A DNA stretch of 64,000 nt from Pseudomonas sp. BBP2017 (GTDB lineage: Bacteria > Pseudomonadota > Gammaproteobacteria > Pseudomonadales > Pseudomonadaceae): NCBI RefSeq assembly GCF_003024385.1, contig NZ_PVZN01000017.1, forward strand, positions 1 through 64,000, given 5' to 3'. The notes beneath the pieces were generated by a model. The model was not told the DNA's origin and made no database searches. It was given only the letters and a program-made list of their open reading frames with translations. The position numbers and the translations under genes are program-made. Below, piece after piece: positions 8,348 through 18,176 of this stretch; positions within the stretch are counted from its first letter, which is position 1, and the number at the start of each line of letters is the position of its first letter.

Positions 8348-8949
8348 CAGTAGACCCCGTAATCCAGTCGATTCAGGAAATCGCTGACCAGCTCATAGCC
8401 GACCGGATTGGACAGCAGGTCGATCGGCGACTCGCCGTCCAGCCCGAGCGCCGGCCGGGTCATCCACGCTTCGGCAAGCGCGCGGGTGCCGAACACCTCC
8501 TGCGCTTTCTCCAGCACCTCGGCGTAATACAGCGCCCTGGCACTTTGTTCAGGGCTCAGGGCTTCATCCTTGTTCTTCATCCGGCGGGCGAGGGTGCGCT
8601 CGGACAGGCCGACGATCTTCGCCAGCACGTTGTGGCGCTTGAAGGTTTCAACCGACTCGACCAGCTGGATGACGGAGCTGAGCGGAAAGCCACTTTGTGT
8701 GGCCTTGAACACCTCCATGCGGTCGTCGGTGTCGGTGTCGGGCAGCAGCAGATCGATAATCGGCATGCCGGTAGCGCTCGATGCTGACACACGGGCAGTA
8801 CCGTAGGCTTTTTGCGCGGGTGTTTCGTTCAGCTGACGGGCTGACGCTTCAGTGCCCGTTGTGATCACTGACCCGGTATCGGCAGCTTTTGCTTTGCCAG
8901 GCTTTTTCGGCGACTTCCTGGCTTCTGTGTTTTCCGCGGTAGCAGACAT
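8347..8949 (-). CDS. Xre/MbcA/ParS-type antitoxin of the RES toxin
   Basis: 200 aa. The first ~55 residues are Lys/Ala/Thr-rich and look disordered. A Xre-like helix-turn-helix follows (around LAKIVGLSERTLARRMKN). The C-terminal ~55 residues match the toxin-binding MbcA/ParS region (AQEVFGTRALAEAWMTRPALG, then SNPVGYELVSDFLNRLDYGVY in pieces). Start: ATG 8949 has GGAG nine bases upstream; a longer frame from 9099 lacks support. The N-terminal tail makes it longer than the usual ~150 aa. It should neutralise the RES toxin and repress the operon through the palindrome at 8987-9002. Confidence 0.88.
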   Translation of the reverse strand: MSATAENTEARKSPKKPGKAKAADTGSVITTGTEASARQLNETPAQKAYGTARVSASSATGMPIIDLLLPDTDTDDRMEVFKATQSGFPLSSVIQLVESVETFKRHNVLAKIVGLSERTLARRMKNKDEALSPEQSARALYYAEVLEKAQEVFGTRALAEAWMTRPALGLDGESPIDLLSNPVGYELVSDFLNRLDYGVY

Positions 8950-8986
8950 GATCGGCGCTCCACTCTGGACATATGGCATTGAGTGT

Positions 8987-9002
8987 ACTGCCAGTTGGCA
9001 GT
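8987..9002. promoter_or_regulatory. Probable operator of the RES/Xre operon
   Basis: ACTGCCA-GT-TGGCAGT is a perfect 7+2+7 palindrome, 38-53 bases before the antitoxin start. On the minus strand it abuts a TACACT sequence that could be the -10 element, so a bound Xre protein could block the promoter. Assignment to the antitoxin is inference from position. Confidence 0.65.
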
Positions 9003-9058
9003 GGCGTGAGAAAAGATTTGCGTCAGTGTGTGGCGTCAGTTGCTGACGGGTCGCCAAT

Positions 9059-9598
9059 TCAATCCCCCAGCCCATGCAGCCGCAACGCCCGCTGCGCACA
9101 CGCCCGCCAACTCAGCTTGCGCTTCACTGGCGACACCCTAGGCGCTTCCGCCGCCATCACCGCGGGCACATCGCGCAAGCGCACCCACGGCTCACTCTGC
9201 CAGTACAACAGGCTGGCCGTATGCCCACCCGGCCAGCACATCCGCCCCAGGCGCGGCAGGTCCGCCATCTCCGACTCCTGCCCGTCACGCAACACCGCCA
9301 CCACCTCATGGGTCAGCCAATGCCGTAGGTGGCGGTTTTCCGGAATGTGATGGTGGGCGAGCAGGGTATAGGCCCCGGACTCGCTGACCATGGTGGTCGC
9401 CTGGTATTGGCCGTATCGAAGTAGTTGCACGCTGCGATGCTGGTCTGGGTCGAGCTTGCGGATGCAGTGTCCGTCGTAGAAGCGGCCTGTAAGTCGGCCG
9501 AGTTCGTGGGCGCAGAACCAGGCCTGGGACTCGAGCCAGAGGGTGTGGAGGGGGCGGTTGTGGCGGGTGAACAGTATTGGTTCATAGAGATCAGTCAT
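9059..9598 (-). CDS. BRO-N domain phage antirepressor-like protein
   Basis: 179 aa. The N-terminal ~100 residues follow the BRO-N/prophage antirepressor pattern: WLESQAWFCAHELGRLTG, a basic IRKLDPDQHRSV stretch, and TMVSESGAYTLL followed by HLRHWLTHEVVAVLR. The C-terminal half is unlike known antirepressor tails and is Trp- and Arg-rich. ATG 9598 has GGAGG nine bases upstream. It sits just upstream of the RES/Xre pair in the same direction, with 109 bases between. No other phage gene is present, so this is either a phage remnant or a domesticated regulator. Confidence 0.8.
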   Translation of the reverse strand: MTDLYEPILFTRHNRPLHTLWLESQAWFCAHELGRLTGRFYDGHCIRKLDPDQHRSVQLLRYGQYQATTMVSESGAYTLLAHHHIPENRHLRHWLTHEVVAVLRDGQESEMADLPRLGRMCWPGGHTASLLYWQSEPWVRLRDVPAVMAAEAPRVSPVKRKLSWRACAQRALRLHGLGD

Positions 9599-10074
9599 GG
9601 CTGACCTCCGATGGAGCGGTGAAGAATGTTCAGGCGAGCCGCGTCTGCGAAAGGCCTGCGAGCGGGGGCGTCGGTAGGCATTTCCATAACCTCTGTGCGA
9701 TATCAGCTTCTGAGGGCTGGGTGTCGGGAGCTAAGAAACCCCGTACAGAGGGCCGGACGTATTTCCCTTTCAGGTCTTGTATTAGCCCACTCCCGACATT
9801 ACAGAGTGATTTTTGCGCGCAGCAGTAAACCACAGGCACAAAAATGCCGCATCTGTCGGGAGCGGGCTAGCCGCTGTACGGGCGTTTCTTAGGCGCCAAG
9901 CAGTACGGTAAGGGTGTTAGAAAACCGGGTCAATTGTTGCGGTGTAGGCCATTTCTGAAATTGGGAGATGTTGAGATGCGACCAACGCATATTTCTCTTG
10001 TCGACGTTAAATATGCGCTGGCGGGAAGAAGATTCAGCGGAGCCGGAGTCAATGCCCCAACGGGTTGGGCTTAC
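9599..10074. other. Intergenic stretch with no supported gene
   Basis: 476 bases between the BRO-like gene and the HPP gene. Several short frames exist but none has a good ribosome site, a family resemblance or Pseudomonas-like codon use. No tRNA, attachment repeat or terminator was recognised. It may be decayed accessory DNA. Confidence 0.55.
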
Positions 10075-10575
10075 TTATACCCAATACTTGGGATAGCTGC
10101 CCCGACTACGTATGTTGTTCAGACACCAGGCTACCGCGATGATCACAATTGAACCCGTCAAAACCGGCGTGACCAGAAAGCTGACAGGGGCACTTGCAGC
10201 GAGCACAACCAACGGATTAGCCCCTGCTGGGGCATGCAGGGTGCGTGTTTGTTGCATGGCTGCCAATGCCAGTCCCACGGCCAGTGCACCTGCCCACCAT
10301 GAATTCCCAAGGAAGCCCAGAACCAAAAGCCCTACCAGGGTTGACACCACGTGCCCGCCGATAATGCTGCGCGGCTGGGCTAGCGGCGACTCCGGCACCC
10401 CGAAAGCAAGTACGCAACTTGCACCAAAGGAGGCCATCAGCCAAGGCACTCCGGAAATATAACTGAGCCAACCGGTTGCGCCGATGGTGATGACTGCGCC
10501 GATGAATGACATCAACGTGAAACGCAGAGAAGGTGCTGGTGGTGAACTGGATTTGAGCAGGGGAGCGATTGGCAC
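10075..10575 (-). CDS. HPP-family integral membrane protein
   Basis: 166 aa with about four membrane spans. The HPP signature is visible as HAPAGANPLVV near residue 115, and GASCVLAFGVPESPLAQPR matches the other conserved block. HPP proteins are small membrane proteins, and some are linked to nitrite transport. The start is GTG 10575 with GGAG eight bases upstream. Divergent from the tetR gene at 10682, and the two share the operator region between them, so the regulator probably represses this gene. Confidence 0.88.
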   Translation of the reverse strand: MPIAPLLKSSSPPAPSLRFTLMSFIGAVITIGATGWLSYISGVPWLMASFGASCVLAFGVPESPLAQPRSIIGGHVVSTLVGLLVLGFLGNSWWAGALAVGLALAAMQQTRTLHAPAGANPLVVLAASAPVSFLVTPVLTGSIVIIAVAWCLNNIRSRGSYPKYWV

Positions 10576-10609
10576 AGAAGTAACTCCGAAACAGGGCAGG
10601 CACCAGAAG

Positions 10610-10645
10610 ATACCGATCGGTATACCTGTATGTCAACCGATCGGT
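10610..10645. promoter_or_regulatory. Two TetR-type operators between HPP gene and tetR
   Basis: ATACCGATCGGTAT (10610-10623) is a perfect palindrome. A second copy of its core, ACCGATCGGT (10636-10645), is centred 24 bases away. Both lie in the 106-base divergent promoter region. This arrangement suits two TetR dimers controlling both genes; binding by the adjacent regulator is inferred. Confidence 0.85.
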
Positions 10646-10681
10646 ATACACTGCGTACCTACCTGTATGAGGCCCAAGGAA

Positions 10682-11239
10682 ATGAGCACATCCGACACCA
10701 TCACTGAGTCCGCTCTACGACTATTTTATCGCCAGGGTTATCACGCCTCCGGGGTGGAACAGCTAAGCCAAGAAGCTGGGGTAACCAAAAAGACGCTGTA
10801 TCGCCATTTTCCGAGCAAAGAACACCTTGTCGAGGCAGCCTTACAGCGTCGAGATACCGAGTTCATGAGAAAAATGAGAGAAGCGGTGGAAACGGTTTCC
10901 GATCCGCTGCGGCCACTGGCATATATCGAATTCATCGCTGCATGGGTTCAGGAGTCAGACTTTCATGGTTGTGCCTTTATCAATGCTTCAGCCGAGTACA
11001 GCGGACAGACCGATCAGCCGCACATTTTGGCGAAGCAGCATAAGCAACAGGTTCTCGCTTATCTGGAAGATATCTGTACCGCCGCAAAGCTTAAGCAGCC
11101 ATTCTTGGTCGCGAGGCAGTTGTTCTTAATCGGCGAAGGGTTGATCGTTACGTGCCAGGTTAATGGCCCCTCAACGGATGTCCTTGATTCGGCACGCGAC
11201 ATGGCGTTGATGCTGACAGGCAGGGAATTCGAGAAGTAG
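10682..11239 (+). CDS. TetR-family transcriptional regulator
   Basis: 185 aa. The N-terminal HTH is typical: ITESALRLFYRQGYHASGVEQ followed in the recognition helix by GVTKKTLYRHFPSKEHL. The C-terminal ligand domain contains FHGCAFINASAEYSG, a feature of the subgroup that resembles AcrR/NemR-type regulators. ATG 10682 has AAGGA directly upstream; the longer frame from 10484 runs through the divergent promoter and was rejected. It is expected to repress itself and the HPP membrane protein through 10610-10645. The ligand is unknown. Confidence 0.92.
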   Translation: MSTSDTITESALRLFYRQGYHASGVEQLSQEAGVTKKTLYRHFPSKEHLVEAALQRRDTEFMRKMREAVETVSDPLRPLAYIEFIAAWVQESDFHGCAFINASAEYSGQTDQPHILAKQHKQQVLAYLEDICTAAKLKQPFLVARQLFLIGEGLIVTCQVNGPSTDVLDSARDMALMLTGREFEK

Positions 11240-11423
11240 CCTGTAAATGGACGAAACGGACCTATCTAGGACGACCGCTTTTGGCCGATAGTGTCTTTCG
11301 CGAAGGGCATCTGACGGCCAGGAGCGGACATTTTTACTCGCCAGTAAAGTTGGCGAGCCAGAGTCGGCTTCGCGAAGTCGTAAGTATCACTGCAAGGGTA
11401 CATACGACATTTAACGCCCGAGC

Positions 11424-11885
11424 TCAGATTCGCCCCTTCAGCTGTGAAGCAGCAGGAGTGTCGGATGGTGTTTTCGACTGGGGGGCAGAGCAAGAAAATA
11501 AAGCCAAGACGATGAAAGCAGCTGTAGCAATTAATGGCAGCGCAGCAATGTATTTGTTCGCGCTCACTTTAATAACGGGTTTCTCGCTAAGATGTTCAAA
11601 TGCTACCGTGTACGGATGTTCTTTGTGCTGCTTGCGAAATTGAATAAGCACATCTTCAACGAGCGACATAGTACGAAGGACAGAAAGCGAAATTGCGAGA
11701 GAGAACATGCCGCCGAAGGCAAGAGCAATGGCACGTTGTTGCCCATCGTCGAGATTGAACGCAGCTACAAAATAAAACGACATAAAAATCAAGAACCAAT
11801 TCACACGGGTTGCTAACAATCCCTCAAGATACTGACGTTCGTTTTGAAAGTCGTTTTGCATGTCAGCTTTTTCGTCGTCAATCAT
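11424..11885 (-). CDS. Hypothetical membrane protein
   Basis: 153 aa, no family recognised. Hydrophilic N-terminus (MIDDEKADMQNDFQNERQYL), two adjacent membrane spans around residues 28-67 (FLIFMSFYFVAAF, then FGGMFSLAISL), a charged loop, and a third span near residue 115-132 that ends in FSCSAP. ATG 11885 has GGAGAG seven bases upstream, which supports it as a real gene. Its neighbourhood has lower GC than the core genome, and nothing is co-transcribed with it. It may belong to accessory DNA. Confidence 0.6.
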   Translation of the reverse strand: MIDDEKADMQNDFQNERQYLEGLLATRVNWFLIFMSFYFVAAFNLDDGQQRAIALAFGGMFSLAISLSVLRTMSLVEDVLIQFRKQHKEHPYTVAFEHLSEKPVIKVSANKYIAALPLIATAAFIVLALFSCSAPQSKTPSDTPAASQLKGRI

Positions 11886-12316
11886 GGCATTCTCTCCAGC
11901 GCGCGCCGAGCCGTCCAGCCATCACTAGACACACGCCTTATGGTGCTTCTAAAACCAAATTTAGTCGATAATATTTCAGCTAGAGCAGCTCCTCCAGCTC
12001 TGGAGTTCAGTGTGCAAAGAATTTTATTTACCATGGAGGAAAGTCCTAAATTTATTGAGCTAAATAATCATAGATGGTTCCTGGCCAGAATTCCTGCGGC
12101 TAAGTAAAGACACAGATTTATTTAATCGGACGGCCCTTTCCGGCTAACTTCTACCTATCATGACTGGCCGGTTAGGGCCGATAGCTGCCGATGGTAAGCA
12201 TCGTTTTTACCAGAAACGGATGAAGTGTTCCGCCACCTCAAGCACCTGATTTCCAAATCCAACGCACACAAAAAAGGCCGCCTTTCGGCAGCCTTTCTTC
12301 GAACCCGAGCGGAAAA
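11886..12316. other. Intergenic stretch between hypothetical gene and nrdB
   Basis: 431 bases. The middle part (about 11940-12130) is AT-rich compared with the window and holds no convincing gene. The part around 12160-12200 has sequence of the type GGCCGATAGCTGCCG that is often seen between Pseudomonas genes. The right end carries the nrdB terminator at 12273-12297. Confidence 0.5.
12273..12297 (-). terminator. Terminator of nrdB
   Basis: On the minus strand AAAGGCTGCC-GAAA-GGCGGCCTTT forms a 10-bp stem with one G-U pair and a GAAA tetraloop, followed by TTT. It lies 20 bases beyond the nrdB stop. Confidence 0.9.
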
Positions 12317-13564
12317 TCAATCCCAGCTCAACGCCCCACCCGTCTGATACTCAATAACCCGCGTCTCAAAGAAGTTCTTCTCCTTCTTCAAGTCCATGAT
12401 CTCGCTCATCCATGGGAACGGGTTGGTAGTCCCTGGGTACTCTTCCTTCAAACCGATCTGCGACAGGCGACGGTTGGCGATGAACTTGAGGTAGTCCTCC
12501 ATCATCGCCGCATTCATGCCCAGTACGCCGCGTGGCATGGTGTCGCGGGCGTATTCGATTTCCAGCTGGGTGCCCTGCAAAATCATCTGCGAGGCTTCTT
12601 CCTTCATTTCGGCGTCCCACAGGTGCGGGTTTTCGATCTTGATCTGGTTGATCACGTCGATACCGAAGTTCAGGTGCATGGATTCGTCACGCAGGATGTA
12701 CTGGAACTGCTCGGCAACGCCGGTCATCTTGTTGCGGCGACCCATGGACAGGATCTGGGTGAAGCCGCAGTAGAAGAAGATGCCTTCCAGAACGCAGTAG
12801 TAGGCGATCAGGTTGCGCAGCAGCTCTTTGTCGGTCTCGACGGTGCCGGTGTTGAATTCCGGATCGGAGATCGCGCGGGTGTAGCTCAGGCCCCAGGCGG
12901 CTTTCTTCGCGACCGACGGGATCTCGTGGTACATGTTGAAGATCTCGCCTTCATCCATGCCCAGCGATTCGATGCAGTACTGGTAGGCGTGGGTGTGGAT
13001 CGCCTCTTCGAAGGCCTGGCGCAGGATGTACTGGCGGCACTCCGGGTTGGTGATCAGGCGGTACACGGCCAGGGCCAGGTTGTTGGCAACCAGGGAGTCG
13101 GCGGTGGAGAAGAAGCCCAGGTTGCGCATGACGATACGACGCTCGTCGTCGGTCAGGCCTTCCGGGTTTTTCCACAGGGCGATGTCCGCGGTCATGTTGA
13201 CCTCTTGCGGCATCCAGTGGTTGGCGCAACCGTCCAGGTACTTCTGCCAGGCCCAGTCGTATTTGAATGGCACCAGCTGGTTGAGGTCGGCGCGGCAGTT
13301 GATCATGCGCTTTTCGTCAACGGCGACACGGGCAGCGGAACCTTCCAGCTCAGCCAGGCCTTCGGCGATGTCGAGTTGGTCCAGGGCAGCCTTGGCACGC
13401 TTGACCGCTTCGGAGTCATCGGCGGTTACCGCACGGGCTTCCAGGGCGGCAACACCGCCAGCGTTATCCAGCTTGTCGATGCCTGCGGCAGCGGCTTGAG
13501 TGGCGGTGGCGCCTTTGGCGGCTTCTTCGCCGTCGTCTTTGTCGAATTCGTCCCAGCTCAGCAT
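12317..13564 (-). CDS. nrdB: Class Ia ribonucleotide reductase, beta (radical) subunit
   Basis: 415 aa. It forms the diiron-tyrosyl radical subunit that activates NrdA for reduction of ribonucleoside diphosphates. Metal-ligand motifs are visible: QAFEEAIHTHAYQYC (Glu and His ligands) and LRDESMHLNFG. The first ~85 residues are an Ala-rich extension (GATATQAAAAGIDKL) absent from the short E. coli protein and usual in Pseudomonas NrdB. ATG 13564 has GGAGA seven bases upstream. nrdA is upstream in the same direction, separated by 223 bases with a hairpin and a REP element. Confidence 0.97.
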   Translation of the reverse strand: MLSWDEFDKDDGEEAAKGATATQAAAAGIDKLDNAGGVAALEARAVTADDSEAVKRAKAALDQLDIAEGLAELEGSAARVAVDEKRMINCRADLNQLVPFKYDWAWQKYLDGCANHWMPQEVNMTADIALWKNPEGLTDDERRIVMRNLGFFSTADSLVANNLALAVYRLITNPECRQYILRQAFEEAIHTHAYQYCIESLGMDEGEIFNMYHEIPSVAKKAAWGLSYTRAISDPEFNTGTVETDKELLRNLIAYYCVLEGIFFYCGFTQILSMGRRNKMTGVAEQFQYILRDESMHLNFGIDVINQIKIENPHLWDAEMKEEASQMILQGTQLEIEYARDTMPRGVLGMNAAMMEDYLKFIANRRLSQIGLKEEYPGTTNPFPWMSEIMDLKKEKNFFETRVIEYQTGGALSWD

Positions 13565-13690
13565 GGTGGGTCTCCTGCTTGAGGGCCATATTCAGTATGG
13601 CCGGTGGATCTTGGTTGCGGTGCTTGCGGTTGGGTACTGCGGTGCACGCAAAAACTTGGAATGCTTCCGGGAGCGGGGCTCCTCGGAGGA

Positions 13691-13715
13691 GGTCAGGGGT
13701 GTCCCTGACCTTTTT
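13691..13715 (+). terminator. Plus-strand hairpin with T tract between nrdB and nrdA
   Basis: GGTCAGGG (13691-13698) pairs perfectly with CCCTGACC (13703-13710) around GTGT and is followed by TTTTT. It has the form of an intrinsic terminator for plus-strand transcription, but no plus-strand gene lies upstream. On the minus strand it would be a hairpin in the nrdA-nrdB spacer mRNA. Confidence 0.7.
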
Positions 13716-13724
13716 GTCTGATGC

Positions 13725-13775
13725 TGTGGGAGGGGCGGGGTGTGCCCCTGTCGCGGAGCAAGCCCGCTCCCACAG
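13725..13775. repeat. REP-type palindrome in the nrdA-nrdB spacer
   Basis: TGTGGGAG at 13725 and CTCCCACA at 13768 bound a degenerate Pseudomonas REP; the right half reads CGCGGAGCAAGCCCGCTC. Such elements in spacers often stabilise or process the mRNA. Confidence 0.8.
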
Positions 13776-13787
13776 TGCTTTCAGAAC

Positions 13788-16670
<2,883 letters not shown>

Positions 16671-17071
16671 GGGTGTCTCCACGTTCTCTAAGTTTGTTTA
16701 GGCGCTTTGTGGGCGCCCGCCGTTCCGTCCGAAAGCTCAACAACCGACGCTGATGACACGCGGGAACACGACGCTCCGGCATGCCGAGCAGGTCGGGCAT
16801 ACTCACTTCGGGACAGTTCAGGAATAAGGGGCAATTTCTTGCCGCTCCCTGGCCGAAGTCAAAGGTTCTGAATCCACGACTCAAAACTGTTGCTGTACGG
16901 TGTGCCTATGGCTAGCAACACTCGTACCCGAAACAACACCCTCCAAGGGTTTGCAACGGAAGCCTGCGCAGGAGCGGTTTGGCTGCTGAATGCTTCTAAA
17001 GTTCAAGCAAAAAAACCACTGCCTGAGGGCTTGAGTTCTTTGCTTGACTTGTGCTTGGGATTTGCGTCAAA

Positions 17072-17118
17072 CCCCAAGATGTAGTGTTTTGTTTCGATAG
17101 GGATACAAGATAATGCGG
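17072..17118 (-). promoter_or_regulatory. Tandem NrdR boxes upstream of nrdA
   Basis: Read on the minus strand, box 1 is ACACTACATCTTGGGG (17072-17087) and box 2 is CCGCATTATCTTGTAT (17103-17118). Both resemble the 16-base NrdR consensus around TATCTTGT/ACACTATA. They are exactly 31 bases apart start to start, three helical turns, which is the usual spacing of paired NrdR boxes. NrdR represses ribonucleotide reductase genes. The match is by eye, not by scored search. Confidence 0.78.
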
Positions 17119-17145
17119 TCTTGGGGGTATTGCAAGGTCGTGCCC

Positions 17146-17154
17146 TGTGGATAA
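17146..17154 (-). promoter_or_regulatory. DnaA box upstream of nrdA
   Basis: TGTGGATAA on the plus strand is the exact complement of the strong DnaA box TTATCCACA. It is 28 bases upstream (for nrdA) of the second NrdR box. In E. coli DnaA binds the nrdAB promoter; the same link is inferred here. Confidence 0.72.
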
Positions 17155-17450
17155 CTTGTGAGTAGTTTGTGAGTGATTTTGGCTAACGCCTTGTAGGCCG
17201 CGTCTTCGCGCCAGATGACCGTCCGTCACCCTTTTTTTCACTGACTGCGGTTATCCAGGCGGATATTTTCGGGCGCGCACCCTACCACAGATCCGATAGC
17301 CTTCCGAGCCATCCGCCCCGTGGTTTTTTGCCGCTTGTGGTGACGGTTGGCAGGCGTCGGTGCCCGACGTAGTATCCGGGGCCGATGTTGCCTTTTGGTG
17401 AAGCCGTTCCCAGGGCACTCTTTAATAACAACAAGCCGTCGAGGTGAGCC

Positions 17451-18176
17451 GTGGAGCAGCAGCGCAGTCAGGTGTTGATCGTCGAGGATGACCAGCGTTT
17501 GGCCGATCTGACCCGAGAGTACCTGCAGGCCAACGGTTTTGCCGTCGAGGTCGAAGGTGATGGGGCCAAGGCGGCGGCGCGGATCATTGCCGAGCAGCCG
17601 GACCTGGTGGTTCTCGACCTGATGCTGCCCGGCGAAGACGGCTTGAGCATCTGCCGCAAGGTTCGCCAGCAGTTTGCCGGCCCGATCCTCATGCTCACCG
17701 CGCGCAGTGATGACCTTGACCAGGTTCAGGGCCTGGACCTGGGCGCCGATGACTATGTGTGCAAACCGGTGCGCCCACGCCTGTTGCTGGCGCGTATCAA
17801 TGCCTTGTTGCGGCGCAGTGAGCCGGTTGCTGAAACTGAGCCTGCGCAATGCCTGCAGTTCGGGCCACTGCGGGTGGACAACAGCCTGCGTGAAGCCTGG
17901 CTGCGGGATGAAGGCATCGAGTTGACCAGCGCTGAATTCGACTTGCTCTGGCTGTTGGTCAGTAACGCTGGACGTATCTTGTCCCGTGAGGAAATCTTCA
18001 CCTCGTTGCGCGGGGTGGGGTATGACGGCCAGGACCGCTCAATTGACGTACGTATTTCCAGGATTCGCCCGCGAATCGGTGATGACCCCGAGCACCCGCG
18101 GATGATCAAGACCATCCGCAGTAAAGGCTATTTATTTGTGCGCGAGGCGGCCGAGGCCATGGTCCAGGCGCGATGA
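17451..18176 (+). CDS. rstA: OmpR-family response regulator (RstA-like)
   Basis: 241 aa. Receiver domain at residues ~8-120, with EDD near the start, the phospho-acceptor Asp in VVLDLMLPGEDG, and KPV for the conserved Lys. The winged-helix DNA-binding domain follows (ELTSAEFDLLWLLVSNAGRILSREEI is split over residues ~160-190). The start is GTG 17451 with GAGG eight bases upstream. The end overlaps the sensor kinase start (ATGA). The location beside nrdAB is as in other Pseudomonas. Targets are unknown; the rstA name rests on similarity of the pair to RstAB. Confidence 0.85.
   Translation: MEQQRSQVLIVEDDQRLADLTREYLQANGFAVEVEGDGAKAAARIIAEQPDLVVLDLMLPGEDGLSICRKVRQQFAGPILMLTARSDDLDQVQGLDLGADDYVCKPVRPRLLLARINALLRRSEPVAETEPAQCLQFGPLRVDNSLREAWLRDEGIELTSAEFDLLWLLVSNAGRILSREEIFTSLRGVGYDGQDRSIDVRISRIRPRIGDDPEHPRMIKTIRSKGYLFVREAAEAMVQAR

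Larger units (their letters stand above)
16671..17450. other. Long divergent regulatory region between nrdA and rstA
   Basis: 780 bases with no supported gene. The short frame at 16890-17084 lacks a ribosome site and family resemblance. The region holds the nrdA leader, a pair of NrdR-like boxes (17072-17118), a perfect DnaA box (17146-17154), and the rstA promoter at its right end. The nrdA start is about 400 bases from the NrdR boxes, so either the transcript has a long leader or a further promoter lies nearer to the gene. Confidence 0.7.

Noticed and set aside
9934..10152. 72-aa plus-strand frame in the BRO-HPP gap
   Set aside because: No clear ribosome site, overlaps the HPP gene end, and nothing conserved is seen in it.
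5517..12300. Intact prophage or integrative element
   Set aside because: Only the BRO-type gene is phage-like; no integrase, attachment repeats or structural genes were found.
12623..13582. 319-aa plus-strand open frame over nrdB
   Set aside because: Antisense frame of nrdB with no start signal or family features.
16890..17084. 64-aa plus-strand frame in the nrdA leader
   Set aside because: No ribosome site; ends at the NrdR boxes; most likely chance.
17146..17154. DnaA box considered as part of a replication origin
   Set aside because: Only one perfect box is present and there is no dnaA-dnaN context or AT-rich unwinding segment.
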